Under the pieces are notes generated by a model. The model ran no database searches. It was given only the letters and a program-made list of their open reading frames with translations, and had not been told where the DNA came from. From Guillardia theta CCMP2712 (taxonomy: Eukaryota > Cryptophyceae > Pyrenomonadales > Geminigeraceae): a stretch of 64,000 nt of DNA. Position numbers and translations under genes: made by a program. The stretch spans positions 159,584 to 223,583 of the forward strand of contig NW_005434579.1 of assembly GCF_000315625.1 (NCBI RefSeq), read 5' to 3'. Below, piece by piece: positions 10,732-21,600 of the stretch; within the stretch, counting starts at the first letter, position 1, and each line of letters opens with the position of its first letter.

Positions 10732-12292
10732 ATGAACGTCGAACTGTTCGATCAAATCGACACAAACGGGGATGGTTTCCTGTCCGTCAAAGAGATCCAA
10801 CAAGCACTGACCAGCCCTGAAGTTAACGACACGATAAGAGTGCTGTTTGAGACATTTGACGAGAACGAAGATGGCCTCATTTCTCGAGACGAAGCAATGA
10901 AGAAACTAGTACAGATACCTGCGGGAAAGGAAAAGCTGATCGAGCATTTCAACGCAATAGACGTGAACGGTAAACCTGTCTGTGATCTGCATCTGTCTTG
11001 TTGCACTGCAACACCGATTGTATTCCCAAAAGTCTTGTTCATTCATACTTGACGATTTTCAAACAAAACTCACCTGGATCTGCCCAGGCGATGGAGTCTT
11101 GACGTATGAAGAGTTTTATGAAGGCATGAAGGACCAGATGCCGCCAGATGAGATCGAGCGAGTCTATCATCAACTCGACAAGGACAACGATGAGTGCATC
11201 ACGTTGGACGAGTTCATCATGTCTCAGATCATGATGTGTCATAGTAACCTCAAGTCCTCCCAAGTCAACATAGATCGCAGCACTGCCTGCTTGACCGAGG
11301 TCATGCAAAACCTCCGCCGAGGCGACAAGATGGGCGCTTGCATGAAGATGCTTCAAGATGCTCGGAAGCGACAGCTGATGACGACGTGGCCGTCCAAGAA
11401 GGCCCTGTACAAGAAGACGCCGCTGAGCGAGTACAAGACCAAGGTGCAGGAGATCTACGAGTTCTACTCCAACGGCCAAGACTTCCTCGACAAAGCGGGG
11501 GTGATCGAGGCGCTGGGCAAGTTTGGCAAGCATGTGGACGACACGCAGCTGAGCAAGCTTCTTGCTCAAGTCGGGAGCGAGGGCGATGCCGGCATTGACA
11601 GGGAGCATTTCGTGCTCATCACTTACAAGCTCCTTGCAAAGTCAGTCAAGTCGAAAGCCGAGCAGCGACTGGCGGCATTATCCAAACCCAAGAACAAGAC
11701 CGGAGAGCTCACCGTCGAAGACCATCTGGAGGAGATGGAAGCTCAAGCCAAGCAGTCCGAGGCTCAGGACAAGCCGAAGAAGTCAGACTCCAAGGGCGCA
11801 GGGAAGCTTGTGAGGAGGGCATCGATATCCGGAGTTGAGAAAGTAGCCAAAAAGACTTCTGCTGAGCCGAAGATACAACGAACCTCGTCGTCAGCTGGAC
11901 TAGCCAAGAAAGCCCCTCCCAATTTACAACGAAGTCATTCTGTCCCACAGATCGTGACCTGCCCGATCCGGTTCGAGTTTGACCGCCTAGACTGCAACGG
12001 TGACGTGTCGAGACTATCGATGTAGAGGTTGACATGCTGGGTACGACCAGGCGATGGGACGCTGTCGCACGATGAGCTGTTTGAAGGGCTCAAGCACAGG
12101 ATGGAGCAGGATGAGCTTGCCGAGCTTTTTGACTTCATGGTAGGCGTCTGACGGAAGCGTGTGCAGAGTCATCGGGGGGAAGGGGACTGACATCTTGCTC
12201 AGGATAGCAACGGAGACGGGATGATAACGTTTGAGGAGTTCTATGAAGCGAAGAAGAAGATCGCAGAGAAGAAGCCTCATCTAGCGTTTTGA
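10732..12292 (+). CDS. six-EF-hand calcium-binding protein, copy A
   Basis: Predicted exons 10732-10969, 11088-11999, 12051-12139 and 12203-12292 give 442 residues in continuous frame. EF-hand loops are seen at residues 10-21 (DTNGDGFLSVKE), 43-54 (DENEDGLISRDE), 77-88 (DVNGDGVLTYEE) and 110-121 (DKDNDECITLDE). Two more lie near the C-terminus (DCNGDGTLSHDE and DSNGDGMITFEE), completed only by splicing. The middle is helical and basic, with a Ser-rich run (RRASISG, QRTSSSA, QRSHSVPQ) that resembles basophilic kinase sites. A Ca2+ sensor or buffer role is inferred; no enzyme domain is seen. Introns 1 and 2 both split the fourth residue (Gly) of an EF loop in phase 1. Everything from the end of intron 1 onward is nearly identical to copy B. 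Confidence 0.88.
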
Positions 12293-12491
12293 CATGCGGC
12301 GACCTGTTTAGACTCAGTTACATATTTTTGATGCAATTATTCGATGATCAGGAGTTATGTATTGTGATGTTGAACTTTGATGATGGTGATGGACAGAATG
12401 GCATCTAATCAGGATGGCTTGTTGTTCAAGTTGTTAAGTTAGCTTATTTCCATTATTATACTATGATAAAGGTCAGGGTCAACCCTCAGGT

Positions 12492-12574
12492 GATTGTCCT
12501 CGTACTGATTTTTAACTTAGCTTTGAGTAATCACTTTCACTTGAAGCCCCTTTACTCAAAGTTAAGTTAAAAAG
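12492..12574. repeat. dispersed element, two copies in inverted orientation
   Basis: The + copy (TTGTCCTCGTACTGA then TTTTTAACTTAGCTTTGAGT) spans about 12494-12530. A second copy in reverse (TTTACTCAAAGTTAAGTTAA) spans about 12551-12570. The two could pair as a hairpin with a loop of about 20 bases. The same element recurs elsewhere in the window. Confidence 0.8.
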
Positions 12575-12870
12575 AGTCCTTCCAGCATTCCGAGACTTGA
12601 CTGTAGTGAAATCCCGAGTCCGAGTCTCCCAGTCCCGCCGGGCCGGGCAGAAGGCTGCACGTGCACCAATCACCCCCTCATTTTCCCTTTTCCATCTTCT
12701 GGTCCTCGGGGTGGGTAGTTGTTCACTGGGGGTAGTCAATGAAAGCTACTGGGCTTGTGGGAAGAAGATTCAACACACCCTCACCTATAAGCTGTACATT
12801 TCAAAATAACAAACAAAGTTTGAATTATGTTTTGGTCATGCTGGGTTCAGCATGATTGGGAGCCAATTAC

Positions 12871-12890
12871 CGGGGTAGGGGGTAGGGGTG
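12871..12890 (+). promoter_or_regulatory. GGGGTAGG tract upstream of a start codon
   Basis: Two GGGGTAGG steps lie 29 bases before the ATG at 12919. A promoter role is inferred from recurrence upstream of other genes. Confidence 0.25.
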
Positions 12891-12918
12891 GAGGCGAAAA
12901 GTTTGTGTAGGCGGCATC

Positions 12919-14202
12919 ATGGTGGCAACCAAACGGCAGACGAGGAGGAGCGAGAAGGAGGAGGGGGAGAAGGAGATGAACGACAATAGCCAGCATGATA
13001 ACTTAGATCAAGACAAGATGCAGACTGGGCGTAAAGGATTGAGATCGCAAAAAGATGACGGGAAGGATGTCGAGCAACGAGAGCAATCAGTTGGTACACG
13101 AGCACGAACGTCCAGGGTCGCTCCCAAAGACGGGAAACAAGAGATGGTAGAGAAGTCCTCCTCTGCTTTGGGACGAAATATGAAGCGATCCAAGACAAGT
13201 ATCGAGCAAGAGAGCAAGACACAAGATGGGAATGCAGAAGGTGCGAAGGAGCCAGAAGGGAAGGACAATTCGAAAGGAAGCGCCAAGGAACCAAAAACAC
13301 AGCAAAACAATTCCAAAGTGAACGCCGGGCAAGAAAGTAGAAGCAAAAGGGTAAGGAAAGATGCAGGAGATGAGGCAGAACCCTCGAGTAGCAAAAGAAC
13401 AAAAGCAACACCCAAGGGTGACGTCGAACAGCAGGTCATGCAGCAACAGCAGCAGCAAGATGTCGACGATGACTCAGATGAAGCGCCAGAGGAGGTTAGC
13501 AAAGGAGCAGCACAACAGGCTCTCCTCGATGTCCTAAAGGCAGAGCAAGCAGGCAGGAAGGCGATGGAAGAGCAAAAGAAATTTCGCAACAGGGAGAAAG
13601 AGGAGAAGATGAGAGAGCAGAAGAAGAATCCAAAGAAGAAAGAAGACAGAGATCCAAGGTCTTCCAAAGAAGCTCTCTCCTTGGATGTTCTGGATGCCAT
13701 CATGCGCGAGGAACAGGAGCAACGGAAGAAGAACGTAAGGGAGGAGAAGAAGGTTAGGGGGAAAAAGATCAAATTTCCAGCCAACGAGAGGCCAGCAAAA
13801 GTTGTCAAAGATGGTTTCATTCTGCAAAAAATTTCATCGTCTGCTGCTAGAATGGATGAAAGAAGATCCATCGGTGAGCGCGGGGAGGAGCAGGGAGGAT
13901 TTGAGGGGGAGGAAGCTGATGAGAAAGATGAGGAAAACAAGGAGAACCCCTCTGACGATATTCCAGATAAGGAAGCTTTGTCTTTGCTCGATAGTCACTT
14001 CTCCAAAGTGAATCGAAAGGTTTGTTTCTCGCTTCCCTCGATGAGGCTTTATCTTTCCCCTCTATCTGTGCTTCTTATGTCGATACTCCCTTCCCTTTAC
14101 CACTGCCATCCCCCCCTTTCCCTCACCCGTTCATTACGCCAGGAGTACTCGGCTGTTCATTCTCGCAGTTATGGACCAACCAAGACCTTTTGTGCCTTCT
14201 GA
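12919..14202 (+). CDS. highly charged, nucleolar-looking coiled-coil protein with a DEAPEEVS motif
   Basis: Predicted exons 12919-14019 and 14143-14202 give 386 residues. The protein is mostly Lys, Glu, Gln and Ser, with nuclear-localisation-like basic clusters (SKRVRKDAG, KSKRTKATP-like) and a short polyQ run. An acidic motif DDDSDEAPEEVSKGAA follows, then a long charged helix (residues about 210-280) and the patch KIKFPANERPAKVVKDGFIL. The DEAPEEVS motif recalls UTP16/BUD21-type U3 snoRNP proteins, but the match is short and I would not name it. The last exon (EYSAVHSRSYGPTKTFCAF) follows a CCAG acceptor. It is duplicated at 17747-17806, which supports its being real. A read-through frame across the intron also exists. 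Confidence 0.7.
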   Translation: MVATKRQTRRSEKEEGEKEMNDNSQHDNLDQDKMQTGRKGLRSQKDDGKDVEQREQSVGTRARTSRVAPKDGKQEMVEKSSSALGRNMKRSKTSIEQESKTQDGNAEGAKEPEGKDNSKGSAKEPKTQQNNSKVNAGQESRSKRVRKDAGDEAEPSSSKRTKATPKGDVEQQVMQQQQQQDVDDDSDEAPEEVSKGAAQQALLDVLKAEQAGRKAMEEQKKFRNREKEEKMREQKKNPKKKEDRDPRSSKEALSLDVLDAIMREEQEQRKKNVREEKKVRGKKIKFPANERPAKVVKDGFILQKISSSAARMDERRSIGERGEEQGGFEGEEADEKDEENKENPSDDIPDKEALSLLDSHFSKVNRKVCFSLPSMRLYLSPLSVLLMSILPSLYHCHPPLSLTRSLRQEYSAVHSRSYGPTKTFCAF

Positions 14203-15466
14203 TTGTCTTTGTAGCAGCTCATGTGTAAAACTGACCAGCGACACCAACTCAGTGCGTGATCATCAACTTGCCGCCCGCATCCTTGAACGTCATCCGAACT
14301 CATCACTGACTCGGAGGCTTCAAGTGACTTCCGAGTCACCGTGACTGTACGACGGTACCTTGGTACCCGCATGCCATGTGGCCGACAGTGACTCGGTGTC
14401 AGTGAACTGAGTTGTTCAGTCACGGTGACACTGGCTGAATGCTACTAACTAGTAACTCAGTAACGTTCCGCCGGAGTTCAACGGCTGCGCAGTGCCGTCC
14501 GGCCGCCGGGACTCAGCCGCCCGGGCCGGGCCGTGAGCTGGCCGCCCTGCCAGGCCGCTGCCAGGCCGCGGCGGCCCAGCCTGACTCACTGACTCGGAGT
14601 CAGACTCACTGTCGGGCCGGGCCCGGGGCCGCATCTCAGTCCCGGTTTTAGCACTGACTCGACCGTTGAACCGTTGACTCGCACGGTCCAAAAATATGAT
14701 ATCTACCCCTCCTTCCTACTAGACTATAGGGGGTCACTGCCGGGTTTTGAAACTCCAGGCGCCAATCCGATCTGCTGACGGAAATTTGACCACGAAATTG
14801 AGTATCGGTTGAGTACCCCTCCATTTGAATGGCATAAACACCCGTCCTGAATGAAGCTTTGTCAAAGTCACGGCCGCACTGCCTTCACATACTACCCCTT
14901 CTATTGACCTTGTAATGACCCCTACTCGAATTAACGGGATTTGCAGGTTCATTATCATGTTTGTTGAACTTCCTCCCAGCCTCACTCGTAGCCAAACCTG
15001 ATCTCCAGATGTTGTCTACATGTTGTCTACATGTTGTCTACATGTTGTCTACATGTTGTCTACATGTTGTCTACATGTTGTCCACATGTTGTTTACACAT
15101 TCTCTGCTTATTCTCTGCTTATTCTCCACCTGTCTCCTCTTGTTATCCACTTATTCTCCACTTGTTCGAGCTAGAAACCTCCTCTTCCTCGTCTCCACAA
15201 CTGATGTCCTCCCTCTTCCCAACTGTGTAGTAACTTGCATCTCCTGATTCACTAACTCATATCCTCTCCCTCTGTCCTCCGCAGTGTCGATATGTTCCGC
15301 TACAAACCACTCAATATCCTCATTTGAAAAGCTCTTTACAATGATGCTCCACCACAACAACGTCTATTTCCACCATAACAACATTTGTTCCCTTATGATC
15401 AACCTTCTCTCTCTATTTCACTGAAGATCTTCCCATTGTCTGTCTGATACTTTCGCTTTTTGAAGG
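14203..15466. other. intergenic: GC island, 11-bp tandem repeat and pyrimidine-rich stretch
   Basis: From 14230 to 14690 the DNA is a palindromic-word island (GACTCGGAGTCAGACTC, GGCCGGGCCGTGAGCTGG types). A CTACCCCTCC stretch follows, then the 11-bp tandem repeat at 15009-15096, then a C/T-rich lead into the EF-hand copy B start. No gene is seen. Confidence 0.6.
15009..15096. repeat. 11-bp tandem repeat, 8 copies
   Basis: The unit ATGTTGTCTAC repeats eight times without spacers. The last two units carry single changes (TCCAC, TTTAC). The absence of spacers rules out a CRISPR array. Confidence 0.95.
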
Positions 15467-17228
15467 ATGAGTGTCAAGCTATTCGATGATATTCTGCTCA
15501 TCGGAGATAATTTTCTTTCCGTCAACGATATCGAACAAGCTTTGTCGGAATGCAACATACCGAAGAAAACGATCGAAGTTTTGATTCAAGTCTTCGATGA
15601 GAACGAAGATGGCCTCATTTCCCGAGAAGAAGCAATGAAGAAAATAGTTCAAACTCCTGCAGGCAAGGAAAGACTGGTGGAGGAATTCAATGCAATAGAT
15701 GTGGATGGTAAACCATGCAATGCTGCTTCGAACACTAACGACAATCTGCCCAGGCGATGGAGTCTTGACGTTTGAAGAGTTCTGTGAAGGCATGAAGGAC
15801 CAGATGCCGCCAGATGAGATCGAGCGAGTCTATCATCAACTCGACAAGGACAACGATGAGTGCATCACGTTGGACGAGTTCATCATGTCTCAGATCTTGA
15901 TGTGTCATAGTAACCTCAAGTCCTCCCAAGTCAACATAGATCGCAGCACTGCCTGCTTGACCGAGGTCATGCAAAACCTCCGCCGAGGCGACAAGATGGG
16001 CGCTTGCATGAAGATGCTTCAAGATGCTCGGAAGCGACAGCTGATGACGACGTGGCCGTCCAAGAAGGCCCTGTACAAGAAGACGCCGCTGAGCGAGTAC
16101 AAGACCAAGGTGCAGGAGATCTACGAGTTCTACTCCAACGGCCAAGACTTCCTCGACAAAGCGGGGGTGATCGAGGCGCTGGGCAAGTTTGGCAAGCATG
16201 TGGACGACACGCAGCTGAGCAAGCTTCTTGCTCAAGTCGGGAGCGAGGGCGATGCCGGCATTGACAGGGAGCATTTCGTGCTCATCACTTACAAGCTCCT
16301 TGCAAAGTCAGTCAAGTCGAAAGCCGAGCAGCGACTGGCGGCATTATCCAAACCCAAGAACAAGACCGGAGAGCTCACCGTCGAAGACCATCTGGAGGAG
16401 ATGGAAGCTCAAGCCAAGCAGTCCGAGGCTCAGGACAAGCCGAAGAAGTCAGACTCCAAGGGCGCAGGGAAGCTTGTGAGGAGGGCATCGATATCCGGAG
16501 TTGAGAAAGCGGTGTCAAAGGAAGCAGGCATACAACGAACCTCGTCGTCAGCTGTACACGCCAAGTCGTTTTCAAGCTTACCAAGCATAAGGCGAACGCA
16601 ATCGAGTTCAGGAATGGATCATTCTTGCAACATTGAACAGCTGGAAATAAAACGAACCTCGTCGTCTGCTGGACTAGCCCAAAAGACTTCTGCTGAGCCG
16701 AAAACACAGCGTGCGCATCTTTCAGCTGTACAAGCCAAGTCGTTTTCAAGCTTACCTAGCATAAGGCGAACACAGTCGACATCGGGATTTGAACGTTCCT
16801 CCAGCTCTGAGCAGCTAGAAATACAACGAACCTCGTCGTCAGCTGGGCTAGCCAAGAAAGCCCCCCCCAATTTACAACGAAGTCATTCTGTCCCACAGAT
16901 CGTGACCTGCCCGATCCGGTTCGAGTTTGACCGCCTAGACTGCAACGGTGACGTGTCGAGACTATCGATGTAGAGGTTGACATGCTGGGTACGACCAGGC
17001 GATGGGACGCTGTCGCACGATGAGCTGTTTGAAGGGCTCAAGCACAGGATGGAGCAGGATGAGCTTGCCGAGCTTTTTGACTTCATGGTAGGCGTCTGAC
17101 AGAGTCATCGGGGGGAAGGGGACTGACATCTTGCTCAGGATAGCAACGGAGACGGGATGATAACGTTTGAGGAGTTCTATGAAGCGAAGAAGAAGATCGC
17201 AGAGAAGAAGCCTCATCTAGCGTTTTAA
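15467..17228 (+). CDS. EF-hand calcium-binding protein, copy B (expanded Ser-rich repeats)
   Basis: Predicted exons 15467-15707, 15754-16947, 16999-17087 and 17139-17228 give 537 residues. Exon 1 has diverged from copy A: its first loop (DILLIGDNFLSV) has lost most Ca2+ ligands, while the second (DENEDGLISREE) is intact. From exon 2 on it is almost identical to copy A. The exception is an insertion of about 95 residues carrying two extra units of a Ser/Arg-rich repeat (QRTSSSA, AKSFSSLPSIRRTQS, EQLEI). Intron 1 is 46 nt against 118 nt in copy A; intron 3 is 51 against 63. The RRTQS and RRAS patches look like basophilic kinase sites (inference). It is the second half of a tandem duplication, followed by a copied exon of the downstream gene. 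Confidence 0.88.
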
Positions 17229-17746
17229 CATGCGGCGACCTTTGTAGTCAGCCTTGTACTTTAAACTTTCACAGGAGAATATCACTGTTCCTCCAGTCGA
17301 TCATTCCTCGCACTATCAGCTTGTCTTGTGTGTATAAGTACAGGTGAACTGTCGGGGAAGCGTTGGATTCAACGTTACGTTGATCATTGGTTGGTTCGTT
17401 TTGCTGGTACGTTCGCATACTTCTCATCGCCTTCATCTCCCCATCTCTACTTTGTGCTCTTCTTAATCAGTCCTGCCCTGGTCGCTCGTTGAGGGAAGTT
17501 GTTTCATCCGCCCTCGTCGTCGGCTCGTTGCTCTCCTCCTGGTCTCTCAGGAGTGGACGTCTGGTCAACATTTGAACCCCTTCTGCCTAACCTTCTCCCA
17601 ATCCACTCGTTGTAACTCCTGCTGCTGCTCCTGTTACCTGCCCCTGCCCCTCCTCCAATACCCCCTCTTTCCTTTCCCCCTCTCTTCTCTCGCCTCCTGA
17701 TCCTTATAATGTGGACTCTGTCTTCCTAAACCCTCAGTTTTGCCTG
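17229..17746. other. intergenic stretch after EF-hand copy B
   Basis: Homology to the copy A 3' flank ends about 20 bases after the stop codon. The rest is C/T-rich, with no recognised gene. In copy A the equivalent position is followed by the charged-protein gene, which is missing here apart from its last exon. Confidence 0.55.
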
Positions 17747-17806
17747 GAGTACTCGGCGATTCATTCTCGCAGTTATGGACCAACCAAGACCTTTTGCGCC
17801 TTCTGA
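17747..17806 (+). pseudogene. orphan duplicate of the last exon of the charged-protein gene
   Basis: These 60 bases match 14143-14202 with very few changes and encode the same ending (EYSAIHSRSYGPTKTFCAF, stop). About 30 bases of 3' flank are also shared. The splice acceptor is altered (CCAG in the original, CCTG here) and no upstream exon is present, so it is non-functional as a terminal exon. Confidence 0.8.
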
Positions 17807-17843
17807 TTTTCTTCGTAGCAGCTCATGTGTAGAAGACCAGCGG

Positions 17844-17922
17844 CATCAACATCAACATCAACACCAACATCAACACCAACACCAACACCAACACCAACAC
17901 CAACACCAACATCACCATCACC
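17844..17922. repeat. CAACAC/CAACAT microsatellite
   Basis: A hexameric run of CAACAC and CAACAT (about 13 units) lies just after the duplicated exon. Confidence 0.9.
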
Positions 17923-18007
17923 TTTCCTCACATACATGACATTCTCTCACATCAGCCCTACGTCTGCTCCATGCGTTCAGACTGCCCGCCAACGAGAGCC
18001 GCGTGCC

Positions 18008-18475
18008 TCAGGTCTCGGGGGAGGCGATGGGTACGGGGCGGGCCCACATCTGGCGCTTCTGCATCTTGTTCTCAGCATTGTCTTCGGCCGGTCGGGCAGG
18101 GTCGCCGCGTCCTCGCAGGTTGTACTTGATCTGCAGCTGCAGCTGCTCAAGCTCGTCCTCGCTGTTCCTGTTCGAGTGAACTCCTCCTACCGAGTCGTCT
18201 GAGTCTCCGTCTCCCTCCTCTCCTCCCCTCCTCCCTTTCGTCTTCGCTGCACTGCTTCCCGTGCTCGGGCTCGTCTTCGATCCTCCGCTCGCCTCAGCCA
18301 TCGCCTGCTTGGCGACTTTCGCCTCCTTGAAGGCCTTGGAAACGGCCGTCTTGGTACTTGACCTGCTTGACTGTTCAGCACTACTCACTCCTCTTCCTCT
18401 CTCTTGCCTCACTATCACACGTCTAGACGCTGCTCCCCCCTCTCTTCCTCTATAGGCACTATCCTCTTCCCTCAT
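18008..18475 (-). CDS. low-complexity charged protein or C-terminal exon of the ankyrin gene
   Basis: A 155-residue frame, Ser/Arg/Lys-rich, containing KTAVSKAFKEAKVAKQAMAEA, an acidic DGDSDDSVGG and the helical SEDELEQLQLQIKYNLRGRG. No family is recognised. It lies directly downstream of the ankyrin-repeat exons on the same strand, so it may be their terminal exon rather than a separate gene. The frame survives through a non-repetitive 300-base core, which supports coding. Confidence 0.45.
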   Translation of the reverse strand: MREEDSAYRGREGGAASRRVIVRQERGRGVSSAEQSSRSSTKTAVSKAFKEAKVAKQAMAEASGGSKTSPSTGSSAAKTKGRRGGEEGDGDSDDSVGGVHSNRNSEDELEQLQLQIKYNLRGRGDPARPAEDNAENKMQKRQMWARPVPIASPET

Positions 18476-18679
18476 AGTTGGTCATGCTACCTCCTCCTCT
18501 TCGTCCTTGCCGCACATGCCAGGTGTTCTCCCCTCCCCCACTCCTCGCTCTTTACCTCTTGTGCGCCCCGTCCTTGGCAGACGTCCGTGCGGCAAGAAAG
18601 CCAGACTGCACCTCGATGCTCCACTCGTCTCCTCTTCCCGCTCCTGCTTCCTCCACCAGCGCTGCTCCTTCCCTCACAT

Positions 18680-21600
18680 CGCCCTGTGGTGCAGCGACAT
18701 CATTTCCGTTGGTCGCTTCTGCCGCTTCCTCTGAGATGTTGAGGGCTCGTAGGTCCTGCAGAGTATAAGAGCCCTTGGACCCTCCTCTCTCTCTCGGCCT
18801 ACAAGCTCTCTCGCCAGCCTCTCCAGCTCTCCGATGTCCGGCCTTGTCCTCTTCACCTGCGATGGAAGATGATGATGCGATGGAGGCGAAGACAGCAGCG
18901 GGGCGAAGAGCACGGGGAGAGGGGAGGGGAGGGGAGGAGAGGACAGGAGAGGAGGGGGAGAGAGCTCAACCTCGCATCCTCGTTGCAAAAGGAAGGAAGC
19001 GACTTCCTTGTTCTCAAAGTACTGCAGCAAGCGAATCAGCTCGTTGGGAACATCCAGCGCAGCACAGAACGGGAGAAAAGAGAAGGGAAAGGAGGAGAAA
19101 CGATAAAAGGTGCACGAATCGAAGAGGGAAAGGAAGAGAAGGAGAGTGGTAGAGGATCAGAATCAGGAGAACTTGGAGTACAAGGCGGAGCAGAGGAGAA
19201 GAAAGAGGAGAGGGAAGGATTGGGCCGGGAGGGGGGACAGAAGGGGCGATTGGGAGGGGTAGCAGGAGGAGCAGATGGATAAACACCAGCGCGGCATCGA
19301 GAGGTGTATGTCCTTTGTCGTCCGTCCCATTCTTGTCAACTCCGCACTAGAACGTCGGGTCAATCCCCATCATAATCTCCTCCCCTGCTCTGCTCTCCTC
19401 CCTCCCTCCTTCCTTCCCTCCCTCCATCCCTCCCTCCCTCCCTCCCTCCCCCGCCCTTCCGGCTCCCATCCCCCTCATCGCCCCTTCTCCCTGCACCTGC
19501 AGGAGCATGCTGCATATCCTCATGTTGCCGAACTGTGCAGCATGATGCAATGCGGTCCTCCCCTTGTAGTCCACTAGTCCTGCTGCTGCCCTCCCCTTCG
19601 GAGTGTCCAGGATGGCCGTCACGACCTGCTCTGCCCCGTTCTCTGCTGCGTAATGGAGCGCCGACCTGATGGGTGCGAGCAAGGAGAGGACGAGCGGAAG
19701 AGGGGGAAGTGGAGGGAAGAGGAGATGGAGGAGGAGAGAAGAAGCAAGAAGGGGCAAGGGAGAGAGGACTCAGCCAAGACAGGCAGGAGGAGACTTGAGG
19801 AGTTTCACCTGCCCTTGAGGTCCTGAGACGCTACCGGGGCCCTGAAAGCGACGAGAGCGACGAGGAGTGAGGGAGGAGAAAAGCGAGCAGCAAGCGAGTA
19901 CCCGTGAGAGAGTAGGACCATCGCCAGCGCATGATTCCCCTTGGCAGCTGCAACATGTAGGGGCACCCGTCCCTTGTTGTCGCCTGCGAGTCAGTCAGCA
20001 TCGCCATCAAGTCCACAGCCTCCCTCCCCCGCCCTTTCCCAGCCTTTTACCCCCTCCACCCTCATAATTCCTCTCCTTTTCTTTCTTCATCCTCCCCCTC
20101 TTCCTTTTGCTTCCTCCATTCAAACTCCCGCTGTTCCTCCCCTCCCTTCCCTGCCTTCTCCTCCCTCCTCCTTCCTCCCTCCTCCTTCCTCTCTTCCTCT
20201 TGCTTCCTCCATCATGCTTCCCTTCCAACTCCTCCCTCTTCCCCTCCCTTCCGATCTCTCTAGGAGTCTCCCTCATCTTCCCCCCCTCCCTTTCTCAGCT
20301 GACCTATAGCAGGATCCGCCCTCTTTGCCAGCAGAGTTGCGCAGGTGGTCACGTGTCCCTGTCTCCCGTCAGCACCGGCAGGCGGCAGCTCTACAGACTG
20401 ACAGTGGCGACGGCGAGGAGGAGCGGAGTGTGACCTGAGTCGTCCCGAGCGTTGATCTCGGCGCCCTTGTCTGCCAGGATGGAGACTGAAGCAGGGTGCC
20501 CGTTCTCAGACGCCAGATGCATGCAAGATCGACCCCTGCAGTCCCTCAGCTCCTTTTCAGCTCCGGCCTCGATGAGGATGTTGGACGTGACCAGGTGCCC
20601 GTACCTGACACATCGAGAGTAAAAGAGCTGCTGGCAGTCAGCTGGACTCGAGCTGGTTACATGCAAGAGGAGTGTAGGGGAGTTCTTCTCTTGTAGTCCA
20701 CGGCGTTGGCGTTGGCATCGTACTCCAGCAGCAACCTGATATTGGAGACGTGTCATCACAAGGAGAGGGAGCGAGGGCGAGGCAAGAGGGGTTGAGGGCA
20801 ACTCGAGCGCTAACGGAGCAGGTCAAGTCACAACGTGGGTCGGGGGTGCGGAAGTCGGAAGAGAGAAAGGGGACTGAGTCTCTGAAGATGAAAGAGCTTG
20901 TTCATTCAGCATCTCTCACCTTACTGTTCCCGTGTGTCGATACCTCGCAGCCGCATGCAGCGGCGACCTGGACTTGTCGTCGGCAAGGGACGGATCTCCC
21001 CGCCTGTCAAGCAGCAGCTTCGACGTGGAGAAATGGCCGTATTGCACGGCTGCGTGAGAGTCAGGAAAGTGGACGAGATTGAGAGGAGGGGAAGGAGGAG
21101 TAAGTGAGCGAGTGCGAGGGAGTATGAGGGAAAAAAGGAGTGAGAAGAGGGGGAGGAGAGGGGGAGGGAGTATGAGGGAAGAAAGGAGTGAGAAGGGGGG
21201 AGGAGAGGGGGAGGGGAGGGGATCTTGTTGCTATGGGTCCATTGCAGCACCAGCAAGAGCAGGAGCATCAAGAGATAGAAAAGGACGAGGAGGGAGGAGG
21301 GAGGAGGGAGGGAGAAGGAAGGAGAGGGGAGGGAGGGAGAAGGAAGGAGGGAGGAGGGAGGAGGGAGGGAGGAAGGCGAGAATCTGCCTGCTCGAAGTGG
21401 GGTCCGTTTTCTCAGATCGAGGAGATTGACATTGGCGCCATGGTCAAGGAGAACCTGCGCTGTCCCGTAGTGGCCGTACTGGAGGGTGAGAATTAAGGTG
21501 AGGATCAAAGAGGTGGGAATTAAGGAGCAGGAAAGTTGAGGAGTGCGAGCAGGAAAGGATGATCAGGAGGAGAAAGTGCATAGCAGTAGGAACAGGAGCA

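Larger units (their letters stand above)
12293..12918. other. intergenic with paired dispersed elements
   Basis: AT-richer DNA to about 12470, then two dispersed-element copies head to head, then a GC stretch. A GGGGTAGGGGGTAGGGGTGG tract follows just before the next start codon. No gene is seen. Confidence 0.6.

Noticed and set aside
15009-15096. CRISPR-like array
   Set aside because: The 11-bp units are directly adjacent with no spacers, and the context is a eukaryotic intergenic region. It is a simple tandem repeat.
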